Positions 11,136-23,177 are shown, counted from the stretch's first letter. The stretch is 64,000 bases of DNA from Pleurotus djamor (GCA_029747585.1 JAPEVF010000161.1:22218-86217); one strand, 5' to 3'. Notes: generated by a model not told the origin, from the sequence alone. Translations and numbers: made by a program.

Positions 11136-12316
11136 TTGATGTTGATGACAGATGAAGTACTTATGCGACTTTAGGCGTTTGCCGAAACTGTGATCTGACG
11201 GGTAGGCAATGTACGCGTGGGGGCGAAATGGACGAGTACGAACCTTGAATTCACGATTTATAAGTTTCGGAAACTCCTAAGGTGCTGTGCAAAAAGTTGG
11301 AGGAAGGTGCGGGTCAGGTGGGAGTGGAAACCGAGACCGTGCACAGCCCCAGGGCCCGAATCGGGAAATAAAATCTTGGCACGCTAGCGCTTCTCGACAT
11401 TTACCTCCAGCATCGAGGATATTGAGGCGCTGAAGTCTGCCACTGACCGAGTACTCCTCCCGATGTCGCCGACAGCGTTCTCCAGGAGTCATCTAAATGC
11501 TGAGGAGAACATTTACTAGTTGCAAGGAGACGGTCTGCTGGGGATGACAATCTCCTCCGACAGCATACGGAGCTTGAACGGCATGGGGAAACTCAACAGC
11601 TTTCCCCCCGAATCCTTGGTTTCGTGCAATGCAATGATTGAAATATACTCGACAACAATATGAAGACGATATGGCATAAACTGGACGCAATTTACAAGGT
11701 CACCGTTGTGTACAAGTCGTGTAAGTAGTTGAGAGTGACAACCTCATGGCGGCCTGCCTCATTTTCAAGCTAAAGCATTTATATCATAGTTCCCGTGAAA
11801 AACGGCGCCCGGTCATTCAGCTTTCTAGGAACACCCAGCGACAAACTGACTGCCCCGGCTGGTGCGGGCTTGAACGAAGGCTATGCTATCCTTTTCATAC
11901 CTTTGATCGCGCCGCGTGAAAGTGACTTCATAGAGTTTAAACGACAGAGAGGGTAATGCTAAAAATGATAGGTCGCGGCTCAGAGTGGGGCTGAAATTTG
12001 GAAGATGGTAGAGAGTAGGAGCACTATCTATTACAGTAAGAGGGGTTTCAACTTCAACGAGCGTAGAGTACATATTAGGCGCGAGATTACAAAAGGTATC
12101 AAAAGTCCAGGTGTCTGAGCGAATGTTGGCATACATACAACATGGAGTACGTTGGATGCAAGGCGTAAAGACGGACGGAAGAGACGAGGAAGGAAAGTGA
12201 AGTTAGGACTGAGCGAAATGGATGGATGGGATATGCAAGGGTGTGTGTATAAATAAAGAACGGATGAAGGATAACCCTCATGCACGCCAGTAAAGTGGAG
12301 ACAAAGCACAGCCTAC
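11136..12316. other. Intergenic between copies A and B
   Basis: Holds the promoter of copy A; a minus-strand TATAAAT lies at about 11255, roughly 115 nt before its ATG. The rest shows no supported gene. Confidence 0.45.
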
Positions 12317-13318
12317 TCAGAGATGATATGAAAGTGTCCAAATGACGTACAGCAAACCAAATATTCCAAGACTCGGCGAGGCTAGCCGGCGCGCTGATGA
12401 GTCCATTAACAGCACGTTGTCTCCAATGGTCGTATTGAGACAATTCATCAACGTTGAGTTGATGTACGACGGCAGCGGCGTGTCGGGAGTACCCTCCTCA
12501 GCAAGCGCGCCAGTATTGTTGTAGCCGTCAAATGTGAGCGCAACACTGCTGGCGCGGTAATATTGAATGGTCTGCTCAGGCTGAGGACGACCGCTGGAGT
12601 TATAGGCGACGGGAACCGTCGAAGAGTTGGAAGAAAGAATGGAAGAGCAGTTGGAGCGGATATCTTCGATGAGCGAGACGACTGTTGAGTTATCGGCGAC
12701 GAGGTGAAAGATTTGCGTGGTGTTATCCCTGGGACTGAACGCGGCGACAACCATAGGACCACCAGGTCGACTTGAATTGTCGGGGTTTCCGTACTGAGAG
12801 CACGTTACACACGAACCGTAGGATAAAAATGGCGAAGTTGACTTACTTCTCTGCTATGCAGGTAAGCACCCGTCCCAACACCAGCGGCACCACCCCAAGC
12901 CAATGGCCAGAAGAAAAATGGGAAGCCTCTGTCGGCGACACCCCGTCCAGCGACACCAGGATATCCACTACCATATGTTCTATACATTTATTCTAGCTTC
13001 AGCGACATCCAAGATGACAAAACGAATCACGCACTGTGTTCCATATACACTCGATCGAGTCCCACCACCAGCTTGACGCCCTGCAAATGGTTGACCTGCA
13101 GGTATCCTCACTGGGGCGCCTCCACCGGATCCACGCGAGCTAGCACCGCGACTACCAGCTGACGAAGAAACTCGAGCCGTCCTCCCAGCAGAACCACGAC
13201 CTCCTCCGCCTCCACCTCCGCGAGCGCCACCTCCACTACGACCACCGCCACCTCCACCACCTCTCCCACCACCTCCACCGCCTCTAGGATCACGCTTGGT
13301 GATGAATGGAAAGTACAT
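12317..13318 (-). CDS. Unknown membrane-protein family, tandem copy B
   Basis: Exons 13035-13318, 12847-12979 (133 nt, as in A and C) and 12317-12793 give 297 aa. The start MYFPFITKRDPRGGGG was chosen by alignment with A and C, not the upstream in-frame ATG at 13354. The Gly-rich head is shorter than in A. Conserved elements are IPAGQPFAGRQAGGGTRS, YGSGYPGVAGRG, FPFFFWPLAWGGAAGVGTGA, QTIQYYRASSVALTFDGYNN and LNTTIGDNVLLMD. The C-terminal hydrophobic tail is SLGIFGLLYVIWTLSYHL. Asn-x-Ser/Thr sites are frequent in the last exon. Function unknown. Confidence 0.8.
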
Positions 13319-14265
13319 TGTTAAGCGTTCGAGTAGCTCAAGCGAGAGGCGCAAGCAGAGAGAAGAGTGAGATGGATGACAGGAAACTTGGGCTACAACA
13401 GGTAGCGACGCGTTTGCCTGCCTTTTGAACCGTGGCCAGGCGCGAAGTTCCTATTTGCAGTGCTGGAGGATACCGTGCGGGTGGAGAAGGCAAGGCGAGC
13501 AAAGGAAGGCGAGGAACCAGGATGACGCAGGGATCCGAATTGAGAAGAAAGATTTTGACACAGCCATATCGTCAATGATTCAGGCTCGTCAACGTTTATC
13601 AACTTCTTGGCAGTAAGGGTAGCGTCCATCACGTCGCGTCAATCCAGGCGGTGAATAGAGGCCCATGAAGCCGCAATTTGCGTAGCGATGTATCGTCGAG
13701 AGTTGGAACTTGGAAGAAAAGAACACCTCCGTGACTTACTGACAAGGCCAGCGCCGCATCCAAAATCTGCACAGATTACGATCGAGGAGCACTCTATTTG
13801 TCACGACAGAGCTGTATACTCGATGAAATATGACGAGTCAGTTGTGTGATTTAAGAAAGGCGTGGATAGATATTGTACCCTGGGACAAGTCGGTGCATCG
13901 TAACAGCATGTCGACCCACAACCAGAATGTCGGGTAACGATCAAGGCTATACAGCGTTCCTGGCGTGGTCGGATCAGCGCGAAAACCGCATGGAACATTC
14001 AGGATTGTACACGTCCAATTGATGAAGTGACTGGTTCTGGGCGGTAAGGGTGGTGACGGCGAGCGCCTTCCATGCGTCTTCAGTTGAAGTTAATCAGGGG
14101 CTTGTCCCCCTAACTCATTATCATAGATTGTGAGTCAACCCTCTGGAAGCCCTAGTGCGAGTTGAGATATGTATGGTGTGCTGTACAAATATTTCATTAT
14201 GAGGTAAAGCAAGACGATTTATGCGATAAAATATGGTATTATTCGTGCATAGAGTATTATCATAA
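13319..14265. other. Intergenic between copies B and C
   Basis: About 950 nt with no supported gene. The right end is AT-rich and is the 3' flank of copy C. Confidence 0.45.
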
Positions 14266-15252
14266 TTACTTCTTCTTGAACAAAACCACTATCGCAACAA
14301 AGAACACCGCGAAAACCCACATGGCCGCCCACTCAGCCTTCATCTTCTCTGAAGAATCCTCCGAGTCATCCGAGGAGACTGCCAATACTGATGGGTCGAA
14401 TGACAAATCCATCAGCAATACATTGTCCCCAATGGTTGCATTGAGGCAATTCATCACTTCGACGTTGATGTACGGAGGTAACGCCGTGTCGGGGGTGCCT
14501 TCTTCGGCCAGAGCACCGGTGTTGTTATAGCCGTCAAAGGTAAGAGCGACGCTGCTCGCGCGATAATACTGGATGGTTTGTTCTGGTTGGGGAAGATCGC
14601 TGGATTCGTAAGCAACAGGCTTCGCTGATGAGTTCGAGGAAAGGATGGAAGAACAATTCAAGTATATATCCTCGATGAGGGATACAACCGTAGAATTTTC
14701 GGCGACGATACGGAAAGTCTGGACGGTGTCGTTATTGGGACTGAACGCAGCGACGAACATGGGTCCGCCCGGTCTGCTGGAGTTATCCGAGGTACCATAC
14801 TAAAAGTTTGTTATGAGCGCGGGTCGTGAGGTCGTAAAAGGCAACTCACTTCTAAGGTATGCAGGTAAGCAGCGGCTCCTGTACTCGCTACTCCTCCCCA
14901 AGCCAGCGGCCAGAAGATGAATGGGAATCCTCTGTTAGCAACGCCGCGTCCAGCGAGGCCAGGATAGCCACTACCGTAGGATCTTGGAGCGGAAAGTCAG
15001 AGCTGAAAACGCGTCATAATAAATCAGGGAATACAATTACCGTGTCCCATACACGTCTGCTCGAGTCGCACCACCTGTCATCCGACCTGCAAATGGTTGA
15101 CCAGCAGGAATTTCGGCTGGAGTTCCTCCTCCAAATGCACGCGAACTAGCACTTTGAATACCAGCCGACGTATTGACAAGAACGGTTCTCCCAGCAGAGC
15201 CCCCGCCTCCGTCAGGTTCGAGACCACGCTTAGTGACAAATGGGAAGTACAT
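14266..15252 (-). CDS. Unknown membrane-protein family, tandem copy C
   Basis: Exons 15041-15252, 14850-14982 (133 nt) and 14266-14799 give 292 aa. The Gly-rich head seen in A and B is almost gone (MYFPFVTKRGLEPDGGGGSA). The core remains: IPAGQPFAGRMTGGATRA, YGSGYPGLAGRGVANRG, FPFIFWPLAWGGVASTGAA, QTIQYYRASSVALTFDGYNN, LNATIGDNVLLMDLS. The C-terminus differs from A and B: an acidic/Ser spacer (SSDDSEDSSEKMK) and then a clear single membrane helix with a Lys tail (WVFAVFFVAIVVLFKKK). So the topology is kept while the tail is replaced. Function unknown. Confidence 0.8.
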
Positions 15253-18200
15253 CGATGAGCGGTATATCAACTTGTGCAAAACAAGGACGTTGATGTATTC
15301 GAGGGTATGCGTCGTCCTTTTATTAGGAGTGGCATAGGAGGTGAGTTAAAAACGTTCCTAGATGCAGTGCAAGAGGATGGATGCCGGGCGGCAAGGGGAG
15401 GGGGGGCGACATTGTCGTTGATGATCGATGATCGAGCCATCCAGACATACGAACTCGTCAATAAGGCACACCTTGGCGCGGATCCTGCAATTGTCGGCAG
15501 GACGCTGTGCCGATGAAGATAGCTTGGAAGAATGGTTGAGCCTTCTCAAGGTGGTGTGGTGTGCCACTTACATCTTGCGAAAGACAGAATAGAGATTACT
15601 TTCAGCTGAGAGTGGTGAGTGAAATATACGAAAGCCAGACATAGTAAGATTGTAGGTTCTGTGGAGGTGACGACTCATTTTTCTAGAGCGAAGGGGATGA
15701 GTAACTTACACCTTGTCAAGCAGAATTGGCACCTACAAATACAGATACAGCAAGGTCCGACGGAAGTGTCGTCCTGAGGCTCGCATGCTTGGCTTCTATG
15801 AGTCGTCCGTTGTTATTCTGGGCAGACGAGAAAGCACCTATTGCACTATGAGCCCAAGACCGTGTTACCATAAACAGTTCACGTGGTGAATTTTGCACTT
15901 CCCCCGGTCGCCGTGTGACATAGGGTGATCCCTGAACGGGTGGGTTTCATCCGTTTTGACACCAAGTGGTTTTACGCTGGAGTTGTAACTCGGGCGAGTA
16001 ATTAAAACCACCACATAACTATCTGGATGAACTGTAACTAGGTACGCGGGGGTTTGTAACCATACTTGTATACATAGGGCATCATCGACGTCGACGTCGC
16101 GCGGGCCTCGTAGCAGCTCGTAGCATCATCAACTCAAGTCTCAGCCGCTTCATTGTTGACGAGGGTGGTTCCGTAGGTCCTTGAGTTGTGTTGCCGACAG
16201 CCTGTACCCGAGGCAGTACTCTTTGTGTTGGTATGATGCAAACGGCGAAAATATGTACTCTTTTACCAGCATTCGTTGGCACCATGAATTGGTTTCGGCA
16301 AACTAGGACCTAGCTGGAAGATCATGGATGAGTAGGAATGTTTGGGATGTGTTTGCCAAAATTACAAAGCTGCTCAACTGGATACGAGGAGAAAGAGATA
16401 TACTCAATCAACCGTTCGCGTGGCTGCAACATGGTTGAAGAAAAAGCCAGCTGCGAGACTTCATCCAAGCTCACGCAGGAGATTTGCTGACGAAGATACA
16501 TTGACTACGACGGTCACGACAGGGCAAATTCGCAGCGGGAGATCGAGGTCGAGATGTGTTGACGCACCGGGGAAGCTGATAAGTTTATTGGGGGAACGTG
16601 AGAGTTACCGAAGCGACGCGTGGACACTGACTTTTTATGTGGGCTGAGCAACGTATCGAAACGCGTGCTCCGAATTGGTGAGTGGCGTGCGTGAAGCCTC
16701 ACTAGTCCGCGACCAAAGACCAAAGGCATCGGCGGCGAACGTAAATTTGGTGTAGGTCGAGATCGTGCGTATTGTACGCATGTTCGACCAGGCCTTCAAA
16801 GCTTCCAGGCTTCGTTAATCATCGAAATACTGATCGTCTATTGAGGGAGACAGGTTGCTTCGTCTGGCAGTGGCGGCTGGCAAAATTGTAAAATGACCAA
16901 GTCCACAAGCGCGCGTTGGTGATTGGATGAGCATGTCACGTGGTAAAAACACACTTCCCAATTTTAGAAAGTGGTTCAAGTTCAAACCTACGCGTCGCCA
17001 TCATCGCCATCATCAACTCCCACCTCCTCATCTTTCTCATCCAAGTCAAAATATTCAACGTACGTCTGTGATGCTGAATTACTCGGTCCAGGTCTCCGCT
17101 CCTCATCGCTTTCTCTGGGAGGTATGAATCCGACGTTGATATGACGCGTCTGACGCGCGTACTAGACACGTCTGGTGCTATCTCAAATCGAATCGAGGCC
17201 GCACCAATGGCGACGGATCACCCCATGCTTCATTGCACCGCATAGGACGCAGCACTAGTGGGTGTAAATCAACGATAAGTGCGGTTTAACCCAATGTCTG
17301 TTCGTTGCCGTGGATTTTTGGTACTGAAAGCTTTTCAACTCCTCCAGCGTCCCGTGTCGCGGCGCAACATCAAAACTCGAGTCTATTAAGCCGCTTTCAA
17401 GACCCAGTAGAGCCAGCGACAGCAACAGCGCGTTCAAAACTTCAACTTGTAATCAGCGCTGAGCATCTTCATTTTACCCTAGCGTTTGCAGATGCTAATA
17501 TTGCTGCGGCGACCCGATATGATTGTTTCGCTTAGACTGGCCTCAGGCTGGGATGCTCGAAGTCCCCCAGATTCGCTGCCATTATGGGGCCAGATAATCG
17601 TGCGAAAGGTGAGCCATGTCCAAGACATCCATTTAAACCTCGACGCGGACTGTGAGCCCATCGCGGGTCCTCTGGCCCTGAAGCCCGCAATGACGCCGTC
17701 AACGATGACGATGAATCCCGCAATCCCGACAATGCTGAAGGGATTGTGGCCTCTAACGTACTGCTTCTCACATCCCCTTCGCCTCCAAGTCTTTCCCTCC
17801 TCTTACTTCTACATTCCCCTTCTCTTCCTCCTCTCCTCTCTTCCCCCCAGTTCATCATAGGCTTCCAGGCTCTGTCTGCCATACTCTACGCCCACCTTTG
17901 GGCTGTGTAGCATTCCCGATGTCTCTTCTGTTGCTGCCCTATCCCCAGCCCCCTCTCCGCCTCCCTCAGTGTACTTCTGCTATGTTCCCATCCCCCGAAG
18001 CTACCTACATTTGAATGCATCTGTATTCTACCGTACTACCAAATGTACCAGCACTATTCGCGCCAAATATCATTCCATCACAGTTTGGTTATTTTCACTC
18101 GCCCCCCATGCTCCATTGACAGGTTTCCCGGAGTATTTCCCTCACGAGGTTTCACTATGTTCAAACCATGTTTCCGATACCCAGGAACCACATGTATATC

Positions 18201-18585
18201 CTGAAAATATGACGGGTGAATCAGGATAATATACCCACTGAAAGTAACTATGAATAATTCCTCCGTTTTCGGGATCGTTGCCCCGAACCCCAGGTTAAGG
18301 TACGCCGGTACACGTCTCATTGACACCATTTTTCCTACTGAACTTGCAGATCATTTTCACCCGCTCCGAAAACCATAGTGATTGGGTTACCAACATGCAT
18401 AGGTTGGCGGGGATGACAGTAATGTGACCCATCTGCTTACTCCTCGATACTCATCCGCAACTAATTTTCGACTTGCGAGTTGTGGAAATCACCTCGAATA
18501 CTTATGACATGGCATACTTCGATAGAGCTGAGTAAGTAACATGGGAGTAGGCGACATTCAGGAAACTTCATCAATCTAGACGCGT
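15253..18585. other. Large gap without a supported gene (3.3 kb)
   Basis: ORFs here are short (under 125 codons), overlap on both strands and show neither family motifs nor intron-linked exons. An ORF at 17486-17860 ends in a pyrimidine-rich Ser/Pro/Leu stretch and looks like chance. Non-coding RNA or relics of decayed genes remain possible. Confidence 0.45.
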
Positions 18586-19259
18586 CTACTTCCACTGGGC
18601 GACGGTGACGACCGCATCGTCGTAATCGTTGTCTTTCCAATCCTCGGACAAAAACTAAGTGCAGCACGATGAGTTATAGAGACACGAAAGACAATGGGTT
18701 AGGAAGAGGGCGGACGTACCACGGAGAAGTAGTATTCTTCGTGGCCGCCTTCATCAGGTTCCTTCTTGATCTAAAAGAATTAAATATGAGCGCCGATCAC
18801 GATCAGCCTGGCAAACTACTCACTGTGACAGGTTGAGCGAGCTTCGAGGGAGCGAACGTCCCGGTGGGCGACGAGGAATGCTCAATAACAACATTCAAGA
18901 TCCTAATTTCTGGACGCCCGACGAAGCTCCAAGAAGGATTTCCATTGGACTCCAATACCATTGGGTGGCTCCTGCCTTGACCAACGAAGATGGACGACGC
19001 AATGGTTCGCTTGGTGGCCTTGTCGATGAGCGTAAAAATAGCACGCTGGTAGCCATTGCTATTGACATTCTAGAGGACGAGGGTTTACTTCAATGAGGCC
19101 GAGTTTTTACAGAGTGAATGATAGACGACATACGGCGCGAACGGCTCCTCGGAAATTTGGTTTGATTTCAATATTGTAGCCCGTTATGGGAGTGCCAGAC
19201 GGTGCCGGAGGGGATTCTACAGGAGCTGGGGCTGGGGCTGGAGCTTCAGTAGCAGACAT
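18586..19259 (-). CDS. Unknown small protein alpha1 of the alpha/beta pair
   Basis: Four exons: 19134-19259, 18834-19079, 18720-18770 and 18586-18654, all phase 0, giving 163 aa. It has an Ala/Pro/Glu-rich N-terminus, then TGYNIEIKPNFRGAVRA, NGYQRAIFTLIDKATKRTI, HPMVLESNGNPSWSF, GRPEIRILNVVIEHSSSPTG, PVT, IKKEPDEGGHEEYYFSV, and the end LSEDWKDNDYDDAVVTVAQW-K. About 79 % identical to alpha2 (60204-60891) over exon 2 by hand alignment, and distantly similar to the beta proteins. No signal peptide or membrane segment, so probably intracellular. It is transcribed divergently from beta1 across a 681-nt promoter. No named family recognised. Confidence 0.88.
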
Positions 19260-19340
19260 GGTGACTTTGGTGATGGAAATGTTGAGTAGGACGCGATGGT
19301 TGGAACTTGGGTGGCCAGCCAGCTTGGGTGCAAATTGAGG

Positions 19341-19350
19341 CCTTTATATA
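19341..19350 (-). promoter_or_regulatory. TATA box of alpha1
   Basis: TATATAAAGG on the minus strand, 82-91 nt before the alpha1 ATG at 19259. Confidence 0.6.
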
Positions 19351-19494
19351 GTTTCACCCATCTAATGATCATGACATCTACAGATGGATGGGAAAAGCAC
19401 GAAGTCTCAGGTCGTGTCCGCCTTCGTGAGCGTATCTCAGAAAGGTGCTGAATGGAATCAATGAAATGAATTACTCACCGCAGGTACATCAGTA

Positions 19495-19513
19495 CCGGAA
19501 ACAAATATTTGTG
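19495..19513. promoter_or_regulatory. Conserved palindromic element, pair 1
   Basis: ccggaaacaaatatttgtg contains the perfect 12-bp palindrome ACAAATATTTGT (19501-19512). The same 19 bases recur, inverted, at 59843-59861 in the promoter of pair 2. A likely binding site for a dimeric regulator. Confidence 0.6.
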
Positions 19514-19705
19514 TTCAAGGAACTAGTGGCAAAGGGGTGGGTTGCTTCGCAATGTATTTGGATATCAATGTCTGGGAATTAGAGCAGAATTGGGATGCAT
19601 GGAACATGGATTCAATGTCGGTCGTGCCCAAAATGGGAACTTCAATGGATGCCAGGTCGGCCACGTCAATGTACTGTATCACGCAAAATGAAAAGACCGG
19701 AACGT

Positions 19706-19718
19706 ACTAAGTGGAGTC
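19706..19718. promoter_or_regulatory. Conserved promoter motif, pair 1
   Basis: actaagtggagtc, 223-235 nt before the beta1 ATG. Its complement is at 59614-59626, 224-236 nt before the beta2 ATG. Confidence 0.55.
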
Positions 19719-19798
19719 AGAGCTTAGGTGTTCCATACTGTGGGATCAACCATCTTGGATGGAGAAGGGGTCGCAGCCGGACATGAAATTGAGCTCTC

Positions 19799-19853
19799 CC
19801 GCGGTGTCAACCATTTGACAGATGGCGCAGGAGGGACGTTCCTAGAAGTAAAC
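19799..19853. promoter_or_regulatory. Conserved promoter block, pair 1
   Basis: Contains ccgcggtgtcaacc plus tttgacag (19799-19821) and acgttcctagaagtaaac (19836-19853). Complements occur at 59511-59533 and 59481-59498 in pair 2, at almost identical distances from the beta start codons (88-142 versus 91-143 nt). Confidence 0.65.
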
Positions 19854-19874
19854 GGTTGAATGAGTTGGGTTGGA

Positions 19875-19881
19875 TATAAAA
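19875..19881 (+). promoter_or_regulatory. TATA box of beta1
   Basis: TATAAAA 60-66 nt before the beta1 ATG at 19941. Confidence 0.6.
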
Positions 19882-19940
19882 CCTATGGAACCGCGAAGNA
19901 AAAAACGCACAACCCAATCCTAAAAGTTATCATCTCCGGC

Positions 19941-20577
19941 ATGTCTACTTTCGCTACTCTTCCTGCGAACGTCGGCGGTGTCGACCTCGACTTACAGCCT
20001 GGTTACCACGGTGCTATTCGCGCGGTGAGTACTCTGATGAAATGACTACGTTGAGCCTTAGTGTTGACTGACCTCCATCGTCTTTGCAGAAAGCCGCCGC
20101 TCCGGGTCTCTGGCGACGCGCGATCATCACGATGTACGAGAAGAAGACCCGCCGCATCATTTCGGTTACGACCTTCGTCGAGTACCAGATTGGCAAGATG
20201 ACACTTGAGTCCACCGGCGGGGACGTCTGGAAGTACACTCCGAAAACGGTGCCAACTGCCCTGAACATCAGAGCTGAAGATAAGAATACGGGAAAGCCGA
20301 TGAGGCTGATCCGCCCAGTTACCGTGAGTTAACACAATCAATCCCGTGATGGTTCAACGTGTAATGTCCTGCTGAACTACCCGATATTAGGTTAGGAAAG
20401 AGCCCGAAGATACTAATAAGAAGGACTTTTACCTTTCTGCCGTAGGTACTTTCATGTTTACTTCGTAGATGAGAGCTGAGACCCAACATCCAGGTCCTTG
20501 CCGACGACGTCAAAGCGGACAACTCCGAGACGTTTAGCTTCGATGATGGGGAGGTCATAATCTTGCAGTACAAGTAA
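19941..20577 (+). CDS. Unknown small protein beta1 of the alpha/beta pair
   Basis: Exons 19941-20024, 20090-20323, 20391-20441 (51 nt) and 20494-20577, all phase 0, give 150 aa. Sequence in order: MSTFATLPANVGGVDLDLQP, GYHGAIRA, PGLWRRAIITMYEKKTRRII, MTLESTGGDVWKYTP, NTGKPMRLIRPVT, VRKEPEDTNKKDFYLSA, ending FDDGEVIILQYK. About 81 % identical to beta2 over exon 2. It aligns weakly with alpha proteins (G(A)xRA, ITMYEKKTRRI against FTLIDKATKRT, LES-G-W, PVT, KEP, final hydrophobic-QxK). Intron positions match alpha exactly. No signal peptide or membrane helix. Function unknown; a partnership with alpha1 is inferred from the shared promoter. Confidence 0.88.
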
Positions 20578-21711
20578 TAGTAGCCTTAGCTCCCATAGTA
20601 CATATGCATGAACTTTGAAGCCGCAGGATGTGGGAACTTGCGGTGCTGCATAAGGTGATGCGCGCGTATGCTCTCTGGTCGTCCCAATTAAGTCTGCCTA
20701 GATCGTTTGGACGATTAGCAATCCTATGGTTGGTGTCTGCGAAGATTTCATACCTCTGATAAGACCACATTGGATTGGAAAAAGTGATGACATCGCCAGT
20801 CTGTGGTGAAACTACCCCGATCGAGATTCATGAAGTCACCGCCCATGAGACAGGACGATGAAATTGAAAGTCGAATGAGCGCGCGTATTGATCTTCATTC
20901 GTAAGAATACAACGGGTTTGCGTGACGGATTCTCTTTCCCATGTTTGGTGTAGTAACGTTCGTGTTGCATCGAGTTTTTCGGTAGAATGGGGTAGGTTTA
21001 CTTGTTCGGCTGAGATTAAGAGTCAGGTCAAAGAGCACCGTCAAGTGGAGTAGACGTTCAGCCCAAGCTCGCCCATCCTTTATAAGCGTACCCAAAGCCT
21101 GAAGTACACGCGAACGGGTGGTTTTGGTTGCGGTTGAGTAATCTGTTTCACGGTGGTTGGATTCTGAGGTGCCAGCGAGGCAGCAAGGGTAGAGTGTATG
21201 TCGTTGGGATACGACGAAGATGGAAGCCAAAGACTGGCTGAATGCACAGTCATCCGCTATTTACACGATTCTAATGAGAGGAAATGTCGACTAAGTTGGG
21301 GTGTTCAGTCGAAAGTAGACACTGACCTACGGCATTTGCTCGCGATACGCGTCGACAACGGACACACGATACTTCTCTGGGCTTCCTGTGAGTTTTAGTC
21401 GGGTATGCGGGTCAAAAGACAGCGGTAGAAACCTAATCACAGGTGCCAGTAGCGATGAAGGTGGTTGACAACATGGAGGATCGTTCAAAAGTGTTTGGGA
21501 CGTGGGGCACATGGTGGACACCTGATCGGAAGCCCCTATCTGGACTGGAGCCCGATAACTATGAGGTGCTCCCTTTCGAGCTGGGAGTTCAGAGGATTGT
21601 ATGAGTAACCTTCCAGTATGCAGCAAAAATCCGTTATATTTCTGCAAGACAACATGAAGCACGGTCTACATATATTGACTTTTCTCAACTTCCTTGTCTG
21701 GAAGATACCAT
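20578..21711. other. Gap without a supported gene
   Basis: 1.1 kb of short conflicting ORFs. It contains the 3' ends of beta1 and of the convergent M35 peptidase. Confidence 0.45.
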
Positions 21712-23177
21712 TCAGCACCTAGTGCTGGCGTAAACTTGGGTAGTGAAGCACTAGAAAACCAAGGGTATTGAGCCGACGCGAGGACAAGACTGAAGCCAGA
21801 CGTACGTTGTAGTTATCAGCATTGCTGAGAGCCTGGGACGCGGATAATCCCTGATCGAAAGAGCATCCGTAGCCGACATCAGTGGTTCTTGCGACAGCGT
21901 GGGTGAGCTATCGGCAAAATCAGCGAAATTATTCAAGACAGCACCACACGAAGTGCACATACCTCGTGGAGAGTGGTTCCACCACGAACGTTGCGGGAAG
22001 CGACAGAGGTACCAGAGCAGAGGTTACCAGTGGCTACTTCGTTGAAGAAGATGCTGCAGTAGTAGATCTGGTGTTGCCATCGTCAGCGACATCGGACAAG
22101 TATCAGTAAGGGATCCCAGTTACGTTGGTAGTAGAGGTGACGGTGTAGGCAATAACACCACCGCTGCAGACGCCGTAGGTGTCAGTGCAGCTGAGACTAA
22201 ACCAAAACACAAAGGTTAGCTTGTTTCCTCGAGGGTCGCCACGGTGATGAACTTACGTGCGGGATCCAGAGTTCTCGCTAGCGACGGCGTTAAGACGGGA
22301 GGTAACAGCCGAAGCGGTGTTAGTCTTCCAGTAGGCTCTGAAGAGCGAATCGCTGGTGCCACGGCTGTTGATGTACGAAGAACCCAAAGAAGCAAGGGTC
22401 TTGGCCTCAGAGTAGCTAAAGTTCCGTCGCATGAGAGCTCGAAGATACAAAAGATATGATATGGGAACGTACCTGGCATCGATGAAAGACTTGCGAGAAG
22501 AGGTCGAGCAGACGCTGACAGCGCGCTTGTTAAGCTCAGGGAGCTCACGCTTCTTGACATCACTGGTAACTTCAACGCTGACAGCGTCAGCGGCAACCTC
22601 GAGCTTGGTCAAGTCGACGAGGCTGGAAACTCTGTCGGCAATTCCAGCGACTTGGAAGGTGGTGACAGGCTCGAAGGAGAATTTTCCGGTTCCGACGGAA
22701 GCAAAGTCGAAGAGGGTAGAGACTAAGTGAAGCAATGAGGGTTGCATTACGCGACGGTTGACTAGGTACATACCAGAGTGCTTGACGGAAACGGTTTGGC
22801 CGGCTGGGATAACAGTGTAAGCAGTCTCATCCGCGTCGGGGAGAGAGACTTGGATCTATGAATGGTTGCATTCAGCGTGACCCTTAATGTAACTGAAGCG
22901 AACTTACTTTAACACCAGTGAAAGGCACTTCAGCGCCATCCTTGGTGACGGTGAAAACGCGGGTGGGGAGTCTGTCGTCCAAGACTGTGCCGTACTTGAG
23001 GACCTTGACGTCCTCAGCTCCAGTGTTTGTAACTTCGGCGATGAAGGTGATGTCCTCGATGGAGTCAACGGTGGCGGCAGGCGAGGACACCTTGACGGAG
23101 AGACCGCCGGACCTTTTGAAGGGTGTGGCGAGGGCGGCGCTGACGAGGCCGAGGGTGACGAAGGACAAGAAGAGCAT
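21712..23177 (-). CDS. Secreted M35 metallopeptidase (deuterolysin / peptidyl-Lys type)
   Basis: Start at 23177 (MLFLSFVTLGLVSAALATPF) with a signal peptide, then a propeptide of the M35 type (GLSVKVSSPAATVDS, LPELNKRAVSVCSTSSR). At least six exons. The catalytic part runs SEAKTLASLGSSYINSRG, TLSCTDTYGVCSGGVIAY and RGGTTLHELTHAVARTTDVG, ending in NADNYNC and FTTQVYASTRC before the TGA at 21712. HELTH supplies the HExxH zinc ligands and catalytic Glu, and TTDVGYG is at the place of the family's GTxDxxYG, which gives the third zinc-binding Asp. A 55-nt intron (21908-21962) splits HE from LTH. The maturation site is probably after the KR in NKRAVSV. Fungal relatives cut at acyl-Lys bonds. Likely extracellular nitrogen scavenging. 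Confidence 0.9.

Larger units (their letters stand above)
19260..19940. promoter_or_regulatory. Bidirectional promoter of alpha1/beta1
   Basis: 681 nt between the two ATGs. It contains a TATA candidate for each gene plus four short motifs repeated in the second pair's promoter at 59391-60203 (listed separately). No ORF of note. One N lies at 19899 next to an A run. Confidence 0.75.

Noticed and set aside
10319..11139. Plus-strand ORFs of 122-205 codons
   Set aside because: Complement of copy A; the Gly/Ser head read backwards gives Pro/Leu/Glu-rich nonsense.
17486..17860. 124-codon ORF with a hydrophobic Ser/Leu end
   Set aside because: Pyrimidine-rich DNA; no start context, splice partners or motif.
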